Both the position numbers and the translations under genes were made by a program. Below the pieces are notes generated by a model, which made no database searches, was not told the origin of the DNA, and was given only the letters and a program-made list of their open reading frames with translations. Source: Fusobacterium sp. JB019 (lineage in GTDB: Bacteria; Fusobacteriota; Fusobacteriia; Fusobacteriales; Fusobacteriaceae). From it: a stretch of DNA of 64,000 nucleotides. Where the stretch lies: assembly GCA_030673965.1 (NCBI GenBank), contig JAUTCN010000010.1, positions 24,849 through 88,848 on the forward strand, given 5' to 3'. This document shows, one piece after another, positions 46,161-54,831 of the stretch. Numbering within the stretch: the first letter of the stretch is position 1; each line of letters begins with the position of its first letter.

Positions 46161-47713
46161 TATACAATTTTAGTAGTCCAATTTTCTACATTCCAAATTT
46201 CTGTAGCTATATCTTGGTAAAATTCAGGTTCATGACTAACTAAAAGAATAGTACCTTTAAATTCTTGTAAAGCTTTTTTTAATTCATTTTTAGCATCCAC
46301 GTCTAGATGGTTAGTTGGTTCATCTAAAATTAAAAAATTAGATTCTCTTAACATTAATTTACATAAACGAACTTTAGCATTTTCTCCACCTGATAAAACT
46401 TGAATTTGACTAGTAATATGATCATTTGTAAGTCCGCATTTTGCTAAAGCTGATCTTGCTTCATAATTAGTTAGGCTAGGAAATTCATTCCAAATAAAAT
46501 CTAAAGCAGTTATTCCTTTGATATTTTCTTCTTGTTCAAAATATCCAGTTTCTAAAAATTGACCCTGTTCAACTTCTCCAGACATAGAAGGTATGATTCC
46601 CAAAATAGTTTTTAAAAGAGTAGATTTTCCAAGACCATTAACACCTTTAATTGCAATTTTTTGGTTACGTTCAATTGAAAAATTTAATTTTTTAGTCAAA
46701 GGTTCGTTGTATCCTATAACTAAATCTTTGGCAATGATTATTTCTCTACTAGGAGTTCTGGCAGTTTTAAAATTAAATGTTGGTTTTATTTTTTCTTTAG
46801 TAATTTCAATAATATTCATTCGATCTAACTTTCTTTGTCTATCTTTAGCAAGATTTGTAGTGGCAACTCTTGCTTTGTTTTTTGAAATAAAATCTTTAAG
46901 ATGTGCAATTTCTTTTTGTTGTTTTTTATAAGCTTGTTCTAGTTGTTTCTTTTTTAATTCATGCATTTTCATAAATTCATAATAATCACCTGTATAACGA
47001 GTAAGGGTGGCATTTTCAACATGGTAAATAACATTGGTAACATCATTTAAGAAAGGAATGTCATGAGAAACTAAAATAAAAGCATTTTCATAATTTTTTA
47101 AGAAATTTTTAAGCCATATAATATGATTTTCATCTAAAAAGTTAGTTGGTTCATCAAGAATTAATATCATAGGATTTTCAAGAAGAACTTTTGTAAGTAA
47201 AATTTTAGCTCTTTGTCCTCCAGAAAGTTCAGAAACATCTTTATCAAGACCAATTTCAATTAATCCTAATCCAGAAGCATATTCTTCTATTTTAGAATCT
47301 AAAGAATAGAAATCAGAACTTTCTAATATAGATTGAATTTCTCCAACTTCTTCCATAAGAAAATCCATTTTTTCAGAATCACAATCAGCCATTTTGTCAT
47401 AAAGTTCTAACATTTCTTTTTCTAGATCAAACATATGATTAAAGGCAGAACGAAGAATATCACGAATAGTTTTTCCTTTCTCAAGAGTGCTATACTGATC
47501 TAAATATCCTGTAGTAATATGATTACACCATTGAATGTTTCCTTCATCAGGAACAAGAGAACCGGTTATTATATTTAAGAAAGTAGACTTACCTTCTCCA
47601 TTAGCTCCGACTAAACCAACATGTTCTCCTTTTAAAAGACGAAAGGAAGCATCTTCTAATATAGTTCGCGAGCCATAGCCGTGGCTTACATTTTTAACAT
47701 CTAAAATACTCAT
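46160..47713 (-). CDS. ABC-F family ATPase
   Basis: Soluble ribosome-associated ABC protein with two ATPase domains and no membrane part. Domain 1 has GANGEGKST, LSGGQRAKILL and LILDEPTNFLD; domain 2 has GVNGLGKST, LSGGENAKVRL and LILDEPTNHLD. Between them is a charged linker (roughly residues 245-305, MKMHELKKKQLEQAYKKQQ), the P-site tRNA interaction motif region. Length 517 fits YbiT/YkpA-like factors that rescue stalled ribosomes. Nothing in the linker marks it as an antibiotic-resistance member. Confidence 0.92.
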   Translation of the reverse strand: MSILDVKNVSHGYGSRTILEDASFRLLKGEHVGLVGANGEGKSTFLNIITGSLVPDEGNIQWCNHITTGYLDQYSTLEKGKTIRDILRSAFNHMFDLEKEMLELYDKMADCDSEKMDFLMEEVGEIQSILESSDFYSLDSKIEEYASGLGLIEIGLDKDVSELSGGQRAKILLTKVLLENPMILILDEPTNFLDENHIIWLKNFLKNYENAFILVSHDIPFLNDVTNVIYHVENATLTRYTGDYYEFMKMHELKKKQLEQAYKKQQKEIAHLKDFISKNKARVATTNLAKDRQRKLDRMNIIEITKEKIKPTFNFKTARTPSREIIIAKDLVIGYNEPLTKKLNFSIERNQKIAIKGVNGLGKSTLLKTILGIIPSMSGEVEQGQFLETGYFEQEENIKGITALDFIWNEFPSLTNYEARSALAKCGLTNDHITSQIQVLSGGENAKVRLCKLMLRESNFLILDEPTNHLDVDAKNELKKALQEFKGTILLVSHEPEFYQDIATEIWNVENWTTKIV

Positions 47714-47756
47714 TATTTTTCTCCTTAAATTTTTATAGTACTAATAGTATAACAAA

Positions 47757-47795
47757 AAAAATAAAAAGAGTTAAATCTTTTTTAGATATAACTCC
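47757..47795 (-). terminator. Terminator after the AGCS symporter gene
   Basis: On the minus strand GAGTTATATCT pairs imperfectly with AGATTTAACTC and is followed by a T-rich run. Confidence 0.78.
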
Positions 47796-47823
47796 TTAAA
47801 TTTTCATTGAATTTTATTTTAAT

Positions 47824-49212
47824 TTATTTCCAACATTCAACATGTTCTGTTAAACCAATATCTTCAGCTTTAAAAACAGGATCTTTACCAGCTGCTTTTT
47901 GAGATAGATAATCATCAAGACAACGTTTAGCAATTTTTCCAAGTCTAATAATAGCATAAATATTTATAATAGTCATTAATCCCATAAATAGATCAGCTAA
48001 ATTCCATACAAAACCAAGTTTAGCAACACTTCCGAAAGCGATCATTAATAGACATGACAGTCTATATAAATTTAAATAAAATTTATTTTTTGAAAGAAAT
48101 TGAATATTTGCTTCTCCATAATAGTAGTTTCCAATAAGAGAACTAAAAGCGAATAAGAATATACAAATTGCAATAAAAATTTCTCCAAAACTTCCAATTT
48201 GAGAAGTAAGAGCTTCTTGAGTAAGTTGAATTCCAGAAAGATCTGAATTTTTGTAGATTCCTGTGATTAAGATTAAAAATGCAGTTGATGAACAAACAAT
48301 AATTGTATCAGTAAAAACAGATAAAGTTTGTACTAATCCTTGTTTAACTGGATGAGAAACATGAGCTGTTGCAGCAGCATTAGGTGCACTACCCATACCA
48401 GCTTCGTTAGAAAATAATCCTCTTTTGATTCCTTGCATCATAGCTATACCAATTGCTCCACCAGCAAATTGTTGAGGACCAAAAGCATCAGAAATTATTA
48501 ACATAAAAATTCCAGGTATTTTAGTTATATTCATAGCTAAGATAATAAAAACAACAGTTACATAAAGAACAGCCATAATAGGAACTATTTTAGATACAAC
48601 TCCTGCAATTCTTTTAATTCCACCAAAAATGATTAAACCAGTTAAAGCAAATAAAATAATAGCAGCATAACTTCTATTAAGGCCAAAGGCTCTATTAAAG
48701 GCAAAGGAAATAGTGTTTGATTGAACAGAGTTAAATACTAATCCATAAGTAATAGAAATTAATATTGCAAAAGTGACTCCAAGCCATTTTAGATTAAGAG
48801 CTTTTTCAATATAATATGCAGGTCCACCAACAAAGTTGTCACCACGTTTTTCTTTGTAAAGTTGTCCTAAAGTTGATTCAACAAAAGCAGAAGCTGCTCC
48901 AAGTAAAGCAATAAGCCACATCCAGAAAACCGCTCCAGGACCACCAATTGCAACAGCAAGAGCAACTCCAGCTAAGTTACCTGTACCAACTCTAGACGCT
49001 GTACTAATACAAAAAGCTTGAAATGATGATACCCCATTTTTAACTCCACCAGTTCCTTCTTTTAAAAGAATAATCATTTCTTTTAGTAATCTAAATTGAA
49101 CAAATTTAGTTTGAAAAGAAAATAATAACCCGGCCCCAATTAATAATATAATAAGCACATACGACCATAAGATATTATTAAGAAAATCTACCATTGACGA
49201 AATAAAAACCAT
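47824..49212 (-). CDS. Sodium:alanine/glycine symporter (AGCS family)
   Basis: Na+-coupled amino-acid importer of 462 residues with about 10-11 hydrophobic segments. The family block ISTASRVGTGNLAGVALAVAIGGPGAVFWMW is complete, with AFVESTLGQLYKEK and MQGIKRGLFSNEAGMGSAPNAAATA further on. GGGAGG lies before the start. It is a single-gene unit divergent from the DAACS symporter gene. Alanine, glycine or glutamine are the usual substrates. Confidence 0.94.
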   Translation of the reverse strand: MVFISSMVDFLNNILWSYVLIILLIGAGLLFSFQTKFVQFRLLKEMIILLKEGTGGVKNGVSSFQAFCISTASRVGTGNLAGVALAVAIGGPGAVFWMWLIALLGAASAFVESTLGQLYKEKRGDNFVGGPAYYIEKALNLKWLGVTFAILISITYGLVFNSVQSNTISFAFNRAFGLNRSYAAIILFALTGLIIFGGIKRIAGVVSKIVPIMAVLYVTVVFIILAMNITKIPGIFMLIISDAFGPQQFAGGAIGIAMMQGIKRGLFSNEAGMGSAPNAAATAHVSHPVKQGLVQTLSVFTDTIIVCSSTAFLILITGIYKNSDLSGIQLTQEALTSQIGSFGEIFIAICIFLFAFSSLIGNYYYGEANIQFLSKNKFYLNLYRLSCLLMIAFGSVAKLGFVWNLADLFMGLMTIINIYAIIRLGKIAKRCLDDYLSQKAAGKDPVFKAEDIGLTEHVECWK

Positions 49213-49267
49213 ATATCCTCCCTTGTTTTAAATAAAATTTTGAATAATTAAAAAATTATATCAACAA

Positions 49268-49296
49268 ATTATAAAGTATTTAAACAATAAATGCAA
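49268..49296 (-). promoter_or_regulatory. Promoter of the AGCS symporter gene
   Basis: Minus-strand TTGCAT, 17-base spacer and consensus TATAAT. Confidence 0.76.
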
Positions 49297-49349
49297 GCAA
49301 TATTTTTTGAAAAAGCATTAAAATAAGACTAGAAATAATGAAATAAAAG

Positions 49350-49378
49350 TTGACTAAAGTATTGATATATGGTAACAT
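49350..49378 (+). promoter_or_regulatory. Promoter of the DAACS symporter gene
   Basis: TTGACT, 17-base spacer, TAACAT. Predicted start near 49385, a few bases before a long palindrome. Confidence 0.68.
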
Positions 49379-49388
49379 TTAGCAAGTG

Positions 49389-49414
49389 GAATACTTGTGT
49401 ATACACAAGTATTC
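49389..49414 (+). promoter_or_regulatory. 26-bp perfect palindrome, probable operator
   Basis: Half-site GAATACTTGTGTA followed directly by its exact complement. It lies just after the predicted start of the DAACS transcript, where other operators in this window lie. Its core TTGTGTATACACAA resembles GntR-type boxes with two extra central bases. A 5'-UTR hairpin is the alternative. Confidence 0.65.
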
Positions 49415-49471
49415 TGTAGAATATTTTTTAGTTTTTAACAAAATTTAATATAAAATTTTAGGGAGGATGTT

Positions 49472-50710
49472 ATGAAAAAATTAAAAATGATTCATAAGAT
49501 TTTTATTGGTTTAATGTCGGGGATTTTAGTGGGGGCTTTATTATATCCATTCAAAGAAACTCCAATTGTAAGCAAATATATTTTAGGATTTGTATTTCAG
49601 CTATTAGGTCAAGGATTTTTAAGATTAATAAAAATGATAATAGTACCATTAGTTTTTGTATCTTTAGTAAATGGAACAGCAGCTATGAATGATGTAAAAA
49701 AATTAGGTAGTATTGGGATAAAAGCAGTTTTATTTTTTATGAGCACAACAGCTCTTGGTATAGTTTGTGCAATTTTTGGTGCAAATATATTTAATCCTGG
49801 AAAAGGAGTTATGATACAAAATTTAGAACAAACAAAATTTGTAGCTAAAGAAGCAGGTTCTTTTGTTAATGTTTTGCTTAACATTATTCCTAAAAATCCC
49901 TTCAAGGCATTAGTTGAAGGAAATATGTTACAAGTTATTTTCTTTGCTATAATGGTTGGAATAGTTCTTACTGTCATTGGAGAAAAAGGTCAAAAAATTA
50001 AAAATATATTTGAAGAAGCGAATGAGTTAATGTTAAAAATGGTAGAAATAATAATGAAATTAGCTCCTCTAGGAATATTTGGTTTAATAGGTAAAACTTT
50101 TATTACTTTAGGATGGGGAGCAATGAAACCTCTAGCTGCTTTTATAGGAGTAACTTACATAATACTAATATTTCATGCTTTAGTGACATATCAAGTATTA
50201 CTTCGTATAATTGCTAAAGAAAGTCCAATAAACTTTTTCAAAAATATTTTAGGTTCAATAACACTTGCTTTTTCAACTGCAAGTAGTGCGGCATGTATAC
50301 CTTTAAATTTAAAATTATTAAAAGAAAAATTTAATGTATCTGAAAAAGTATGTGCATTCACTATACCATTAGGAGCAACAATAAATATGGATGGGACTGC
50401 AATAATGCAAGGAGTTGCGACAGTGTTTATAGCTCAATTATATAATGTTAGTTTAACAACAAATGATTATTTTATAGTAGTTTTAACAGCTGTTTTAGCT
50501 TCAATAGGAACTGCAGGAGTACCCGGAGTTGGGACAATTATGTTATCAATGGTAATAGTTCAGGTGGGATTACCTTTAGAAGGAATAGGACTTATAATGG
50601 CTGTTGATAGAATAGTTGATATGGGAAGAACTACTGTAAATGTAACAGGAGATCTTGTTTGTTCTTTAATTGTTGATAGAGTTGAAAAAAGAAAAGAATT
50701 GAAAAATTAA
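49472..50710 (+). CDS. Dicarboxylate/amino acid:cation symporter (DAACS family)
   Basis: Elevator-type Na+ or H+ coupled carrier of 412 residues for glutamate, aspartate, C4-dicarboxylates or serine. Family signatures are the serine-rich loop AFSTASSAACIPLNLKLL, GATINMDGTAIMQGVATVFIAQ and DRIVDMGRTTVNVTGDL. GGGAGG precedes the start. The gene is monocistronic. A palindrome after its promoter suggests repressor control. Substrate is not fixed by eye. Confidence 0.93.
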   Translation: MKKLKMIHKIFIGLMSGILVGALLYPFKETPIVSKYILGFVFQLLGQGFLRLIKMIIVPLVFVSLVNGTAAMNDVKKLGSIGIKAVLFFMSTTALGIVCAIFGANIFNPGKGVMIQNLEQTKFVAKEAGSFVNVLLNIIPKNPFKALVEGNMLQVIFFAIMVGIVLTVIGEKGQKIKNIFEEANELMLKMVEIIMKLAPLGIFGLIGKTFITLGWGAMKPLAAFIGVTYIILIFHALVTYQVLLRIIAKESPINFFKNILGSITLAFSTASSAACIPLNLKLLKEKFNVSEKVCAFTIPLGATINMDGTAIMQGVATVFIAQLYNVSLTTNDYFIVVLTAVLASIGTAGVPGVGTIMLSMVIVQVGLPLEGIGLIMAVDRIVDMGRTTVNVTGDLVCSLIVDRVEKRKELKN

Positions 50711-50727
50711 AAGAATTAAAATATAAG

Positions 50728-50756
50728 TTGAAAAAAAATAAAAAATTAGTTATAAT
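50728..50756 (+). promoter_or_regulatory. Promoter of the CPA antiporter leader
   Basis: TTGAAA, exact 17-base spacer, consensus TATAAT, 18 bases after the DAACS stop. Start predicted near 50763. Confidence 0.83.
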
Positions 50757-50762
50757 ATTGAG

Positions 50763-50878
50763 TAAATAAAAAAGGAGAAGAGGCTCTCCTAAAAATTCAA
50801 AGATTATTTGGGTTTTGAAATGCTTGAAAAAGATGATGGCTTCTGTAAATATAATTTTATATTTACAGAAGCTTTTTT
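50763..50878 (+). promoter_or_regulatory. Candidate riboswitch leader with transcription terminator, copy 2
   Basis: P1 AGGAGA/TCTCCT (50773-50790) has loop AGAGGC. ATTCAA follows, then AAATGCTTGAA, then TGATGGCTTCTG. The loop AGAGGC can pair with GCTTCT (50839-50844), which is also the 5' end of the terminator stem. Copy 1 upstream of the transporter at 6209-7486 has the same order with AGAGTT pairing with AACTCT, so the pairing is kept while the bases change. The 3' part resembles the fluoride (crcB) riboswitch, but the conserved AUG in P1 reads AAG and the middle differs. Confidence 0.75.
50839..50878 (+). terminator. Leader terminator before the CPA antiporter
   Basis: A 15-bp perfect stem starting GCTTCTGTAAATATA with a 4-base loop and six T residues, placed between promoter and start codon. 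The preceding symporter gene has no other terminator, so the hairpin could also end its transcript. Confidence 0.9.
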
Positions 50879-50907
50879 GATTTTTATTAAAATTTTAAGG
50901 AGGAAAT

Positions 50908-52116
50908 ATGTTATTTAGTTTTGCATTTTTTATTTTGGTAGCTATGTTTTTAGCAAAAGTTTTTGAGAAGTTAAGATTACCATCTCTATTAGGAATGTTA
51001 CTTACTGGTATTTTATTAGGAGGTTATTCTAAAAATTATTTTGTGGATATTTTAGGTTATGATTATTTAAATAGTTTTTTTATATCAGATAAAATTTTAT
51101 CTATTTCTTCAGATTTAAGACTTTGTGCTCTAATAATTATATTAATAAGAGCAGGACTTGGAATAGATAAGAAAGTACTGAATAGAATAGGTAAAGTTGC
51201 AATAAGAATGGCTTCTATTCCATGTTTATTAGAGGGGTTTACTATAATGATAGTGACTCATTTATTATTAGGTTATAATTATTTTATATCAGGATGTTTG
51301 GGATTTATTATTGCAGCAGTATCTCCTGCAGTTGTAGTTCCAGAAATGTTGGAATTGAAAGAGAAAGGTTATGGAAAAGAAAAAGATATACCTACAATTA
51401 TATTAGCAGGAGCTTCAATAGATGATGTATTTGCAATAACTTTATTTTCTTCTTTTTTAGCCATGGCTATGGGTCAAGGAGTGAATATTTATTTAGAAGT
51501 TATTAAAATTCCATTGAGTATAATTATAGGTATAACTTTAGGAATTCTAGCAGGAGAGATTCTAGTTAGAATATTTAAAAAATATCACACTAGAGATACA
51601 AGAAAAGCAATAATTTTTATGATGATAGCAGCAGTATTTCATGAATTAGAAAATATAAAAATGTTTCCAATTGCAAGTTTATTAGGAATAATGGCTATGG
51701 GGTTTATGATATTGGAAAGAAATCCTAAATTAGCTAAGAGACTATCTTTAAAGTTTAATAAGATATGGGTTTTTGCTGAAATTTTATTATTTGTATTAAT
51801 AGGTGCCGCGGTAAATGTGGGGGTAATATTTAATTCAGGAATTATAGGAGTGATGATAATTATAATAGGTTTGTCTGGAAGAATGCTTGGAGTTGGAATT
51901 TCATTAATAGGATCCAATTTAAATAATAAAGAAAGAGTATTTTGTGGATTAGCATATACACCCAAAGCCACAGTACAAGCAGCTATTGCAGGAATTCCTC
52001 TTATGATGGGAGTTCCTCATGGAGAAACATTACTTGCAATAGGAGTTTTATCAATAATTATAACTGTGCCAATAGGTGTTTTAGGTATTAGAATAGGTAG
52101 AAAAGAATTATTGTAA
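50908..52116 (+). CDS. Monovalent cation:proton antiporter (CPA1/CPA2 type)
   Basis: Polytopic exchanger of 402 residues with about 12 hydrophobic segments, of the Na+/H+ exchanger domain family. LRLPSLLGMLLTGILLGG opens the fold, the discontinuous-helix region is AAVSPAVVVPEMLELKEKG, and GASIDDVFAITLFSSFLAMA carries the acidic pair typical of the ion site. GGAGG precedes the start. Expression is expected to depend on the leader at 50763-50878. Na+ or K+ as substrate is inferred. Its stop directly abuts the stop of the convergent TauE gene. Confidence 0.88.
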   Translation: MLFSFAFFILVAMFLAKVFEKLRLPSLLGMLLTGILLGGYSKNYFVDILGYDYLNSFFISDKILSISSDLRLCALIIILIRAGLGIDKKVLNRIGKVAIRMASIPCLLEGFTIMIVTHLLLGYNYFISGCLGFIIAAVSPAVVVPEMLELKEKGYGKEKDIPTIILAGASIDDVFAITLFSSFLAMAMGQGVNIYLEVIKIPLSIIIGITLGILAGEILVRIFKKYHTRDTRKAIIFMMIAAVFHELENIKMFPIASLLGIMAMGFMILERNPKLAKRLSLKFNKIWVFAEILLFVLIGAAVNVGVIFNSGIIGVMIIIIGLSGRMLGVGISLIGSNLNNKERVFCGLAYTPKATVQAAIAGIPLMMGVPHGETLLAIGVLSIIITVPIGVLGIRIGRKELL

Positions 52117-52899
52117 TTAAAAGAAAAGTTCAATTATCATTTTAAAAGTAGTTATAGATGCTACAACTAAAAAAACAGGTCTAATGAACTTAGCTCCTTT
52201 TAAAATTGCAAATTTAGCTCCACACTGAGCTCCTATAAAAGAAAAAAAGCTTAAAGGAACAGAATAAAGATAGGCAATTTTTCCTAAAAAAATAAAGACT
52301 AAAAGGCTAGCAATATTAGCTATTAAGTTTATTAATTTAGCATTACCTGAGGCCTGTATAAAATCAAAGTTATATATTTTAATAAAGGCAAATATTAAAA
52401 AGGAACCTCCTCCAGGTCCAAAAAATCCAATATAAAAACTTATAAAAAAGGCCCATAAAGTTCCATTAAAAGTATTTTTTTTATTGATTCCTTTAAATTC
52501 ACTAGATAATCCCATAGTTTTGTTTGTAAAAGTATAAATAGTAACACTTAATAAAAGAATGATAACAATAGGCCCTAAGAATTTAGCATCTATAAGATTA
52601 AGAACATATACTCCTAAGCAAGCACCTATCAAAGAGGAAATAACTGGATATTTTAGAGCTTTAAAATTAACTTTTCCAGAAGTAATATACTTTAAACTAC
52701 TTCCAACGGTTGAAAAAGTTCCAGACATTTTATTACATCCAAGAGCGATATGAATAGGTAAGCCAGAAGAAATATAAGCAGGAACAGTTATTAATCCACC
52801 ACCACCAGCAATAGCATCTATAAAAGATCCAATAAAGCAAGCTATAGCTAAAAATATAAAGGTTGTAATACTAAAGTTTGAAAAAAAGTCATTGAACAT
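52117..52899 (-). CDS. TauE/SafE-family membrane transporter
   Basis: Membrane protein of 260 residues with about 7-8 hydrophobic segments. Two family half-signatures are visible: IGSFIDAIAGGGGLITVPAYI with LGCNKMSGTFSTVGSS near the N-terminus and GFFGPGGGSFLIFAFI with SGNAKLINLIANIAS in the second half. Family members export or import sulfite, sulfoacetate or other small organic anions. Nothing nearby points to sulfur metabolism, so the substrate is unknown. TAGGAGG precedes the start. Confidence 0.9.
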   Translation of the reverse strand: MFNDFFSNFSITTFIFLAIACFIGSFIDAIAGGGGLITVPAYISSGLPIHIALGCNKMSGTFSTVGSSLKYITSGKVNFKALKYPVISSLIGACLGVYVLNLIDAKFLGPIVIILLLSVTIYTFTNKTMGLSSEFKGINKKNTFNGTLWAFFISFYIGFFGPGGGSFLIFAFIKIYNFDFIQASGNAKLINLIANIASLLVFIFLGKIAYLYSVPLSFFSFIGAQCGAKFAILKGAKFIRPVFLVVASITTFKMIIELFF

Positions 52900-53035
52900 A
52901 AGTTCCTCCTAAAAGAAAAAGTAGTATATTATAATAATTAATATTATAACAAATAAAAAAAAATAGTCTAATAAAATTTTATTTTTTTTAAAAAATATAG
53001 TATACTGTATATCAGATTTAAAAATAGGAGGAAAG

Positions 53036-53839
53036 ATGAAGGAAATAAATAAATTTTTATTTAGTTTTATATTTGTTTCTCTTCTTTTTATTCAAGAAGA
53101 GAAATGTATGGGAAGTTTTTTTAAGAAAGAATCAATAATAACTGATATTAAATATGAAAAAATAGAAGTAAATAAACTAGAGGACATATATAGTGAAAGA
53201 GAAGGAGATTTTGTATTTAGTGAACTAAATATTGACCTTAGAAAATTATCTGTAGTCAAAAGAAAAGAAGCTTTTATAAGATTGATGCTACCTTCAATAA
53301 AGGTTGTTCATAAAGAAATTTTGAATAATAAAAGGATAGTATCTATTTTAAAAAGTAGAGAAAATTATACACTTGAGGAAGAAGAATATTTAAAAAGAAT
53401 ATTTAAAAAATATAAAGTAAAGTATAAAGATTTTAAAACATTAGAATCAAAAATGGTAATATATCCAACTTCTTTAATTTTAGCTCAAGGAGGATTAGAA
53501 AGTGCTTGGGGAACTTCAAGATTTTTTAGAGAGGGTAATAATGCTTTTGGAATATGGTCTTCAAATAAAACTGAACCAAGGATAGCTGCAAAATCTTCAA
53601 GGAAAACTTTTACTGCTCATTTAAGAAGTTATGGAACATTAAAAGAAACGGTAGAAGATATATGTATGCTAATTTCAAGAGCTGAGGCATATAAAAAAGT
53701 AAGAGATTATATTAATGAAGGAGAGAATTCTTATAAAATCGCAGAAGGGTTGATTAGATATTCAGAAGAAGGAAGAGTTTACGTAAAAAAAATAAAAGGA
53801 ACATTAAAATATAATCATTTAGAAAAATATGATAAATAA
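53036..53839 (+). CDS. Bax-like glucosaminidase-domain protein
   Basis: Exported peptidoglycan hydrolase candidate of 267 residues. The N-terminus is a signal-like hydrophobic stretch ending near CMG at residues 24-26. The C-terminal half is a GH73-type glucosaminidase domain: LILAQGGLESAWGTSRFFREGNNAFGIW with catalytic Glu in LESAWG, then FTAHLRSYGTLKETVEDIC and a final YVKKIKGTL. It resembles E. coli Bax. AGGAGG supports the start, and a TATACT -10 element lies at about 53001-53006. Confidence 0.88.
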   Translation: MKEINKFLFSFIFVSLLFIQEEKCMGSFFKKESIITDIKYEKIEVNKLEDIYSEREGDFVFSELNIDLRKLSVVKRKEAFIRLMLPSIKVVHKEILNNKRIVSILKSRENYTLEEEEYLKRIFKKYKVKYKDFKTLESKMVIYPTSLILAQGGLESAWGTSRFFREGNNAFGIWSSNKTEPRIAAKSSRKTFTAHLRSYGTLKETVEDICMLISRAEAYKKVRDYINEGENSYKIAEGLIRYSEEGRVYVKKIKGTLKYNHLEKYDK

Positions 53840-53869
53840 AAAAGAAGAGGAATTTCCTCTTCTTTTTTA
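53836..53869. terminator. Bidirectional terminator between Bax-like and ybaK genes
   Basis: Stem AAAAAAGAAGAGGAA and its complement, with A and T runs, between convergent genes. Confidence 0.9.
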
Positions 53870-53874
53870 ATAGG

Positions 53875-54345
53875 TTAGATAATTATATCTCCGACATTAA
53901 TATTTAAATAATTAATTAAATCTTTAGGTGTTATTTCAATTTGAAGTCCTCTTACTCCTCCACTTAAAACAATAGTTTTATGTTTTAAAGCACTTTCGTG
54001 TATAAAAGTAGTGTGTTTTTTCTTTATTCCAATAGGAGAACATCCTCCTCTAACATAACCAGTATAGGAAGTTAAATCTTTTAAGTGTAACATCTCTACT
54101 TTTTTGCATTTAGCTAATTTTGCAAGTTTTTTTAAATCAATTGAATCTCCTCCTGGAATACAAGCAATGATAAGTTCTTTTTTTTCATTAAGCAAAGACA
54201 GAGTTTTAAATATAATTTCTAAATCAAGACCAGTTTCTAAAGCAACATGAATAGCTCCTAAGTCATTTTCATCAACTTTATATTGTTTTAAATTATATTT
54301 GATTTTATGTTTATCTAGTTCTCTAACAGCGTTAGTTTTTTTCAT
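53875..54345 (-). CDS. ybaK: Cys-tRNA(Pro)/Cys-tRNA(Cys) deacylase (YbaK/EbsC)
   Basis: Trans-editing protein of 156 residues that clears misacylated Cys-tRNA(Pro). It has the family N-terminus TNAVRELDKHKIKYNLKQY, the KTLSL region, the substrate-pocket segment YVRGGCSPIGIKKKHTTFIHESA and VLSGGVRGLQIEITPKDLI. AGGAGG precedes the start. Single-gene unit. Confidence 0.95.
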   Translation of the reverse strand: MKKTNAVRELDKHKIKYNLKQYKVDENDLGAIHVALETGLDLEIIFKTLSLLNEKKELIIACIPGGDSIDLKKLAKLAKCKKVEMLHLKDLTSYTGYVRGGCSPIGIKKKHTTFIHESALKHKTIVLSGGVRGLQIEITPKDLINYLNINVGDIII

Positions 54346-54455
54346 TTAAGGCCTCCTAAAAATATTCTAATTGTTATTTTAACATATTTTTAAAAAAAAT
54401 AGAAATTATGATATAATAAAAACAGATGAGAGATTAAAAAATTAGGAGGAAAAAA

Positions 54456-54809
54456 ATGATAAAAAGATATAATCAAGGGAAAAGATTAAGTGAAGCTGTT
54501 ATATATAATGGGGTGGCATATTTATGTGGACAATGCTGTCATGAAGAAAATGAGGGAAAGAAAGATGTGAAATGTCAAACAAAAGAAGCTTTAGAAAATA
54601 TAGAAAGAGTTTTAAAAGATATAGGATCTGATAAAACTAAAATATTATCAGCTACAATTTATTTGAAAGATATTAGTTACTTTGATGATATGAATGAAAT
54701 ATGGGATAATTGGGTATTAGATGGGTACTCTCCAGCTAGAGCTTGTGTTGAAGCAGCTTTGGCAGAAAAGGAATTATTAGTAGAAATAGTAGTAACAGCA
54801 GCAGTATAA
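54456..54809 (+). CDS. RidA/YjgF family protein
   Basis: Enamine/imine deaminase-type protein of 117 residues. Matching segments are RLSEAVIYNGVAYLCGQ, QTKEALENIERVLKDIGSDKTKILSATIYLKDISYFDDMN and SPARACVEA, whose Arg corresponds to the substrate-binding arginine of RidA. The early segment and the WDNWV region look more like the YoaB branch. It precedes potA by 22 bases and may be co-transcribed with it. Confidence 0.92.
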   Translation: MIKRYNQGKRLSEAVIYNGVAYLCGQCCHEENEGKKDVKCQTKEALENIERVLKDIGSDKTKILSATIYLKDISYFDDMNEIWDNWVLDGYSPARACVEAALAEKELLVEIVVTAAV

Positions 54810-54831
54810 TTTTCATTTTAGGAGGACAAGA

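Noticed and set aside
50763..50850. Direct assignment of the antiporter leader as a standard fluoride riboswitch
   Set aside because: The 3' words match well, but the conserved AUG of P1 is AAG, the second stem is not next to the TGATGG segment, and the sister leader at 7487-7626 lacks the GATG block. I kept it as an unassigned candidate class.
53000..53018. Near-palindrome around AGTATACT upstream of the Bax-like gene
   Set aside because: It coincides with the TATACT -10 element in an AT-rich stretch, so symmetry is expected by chance.
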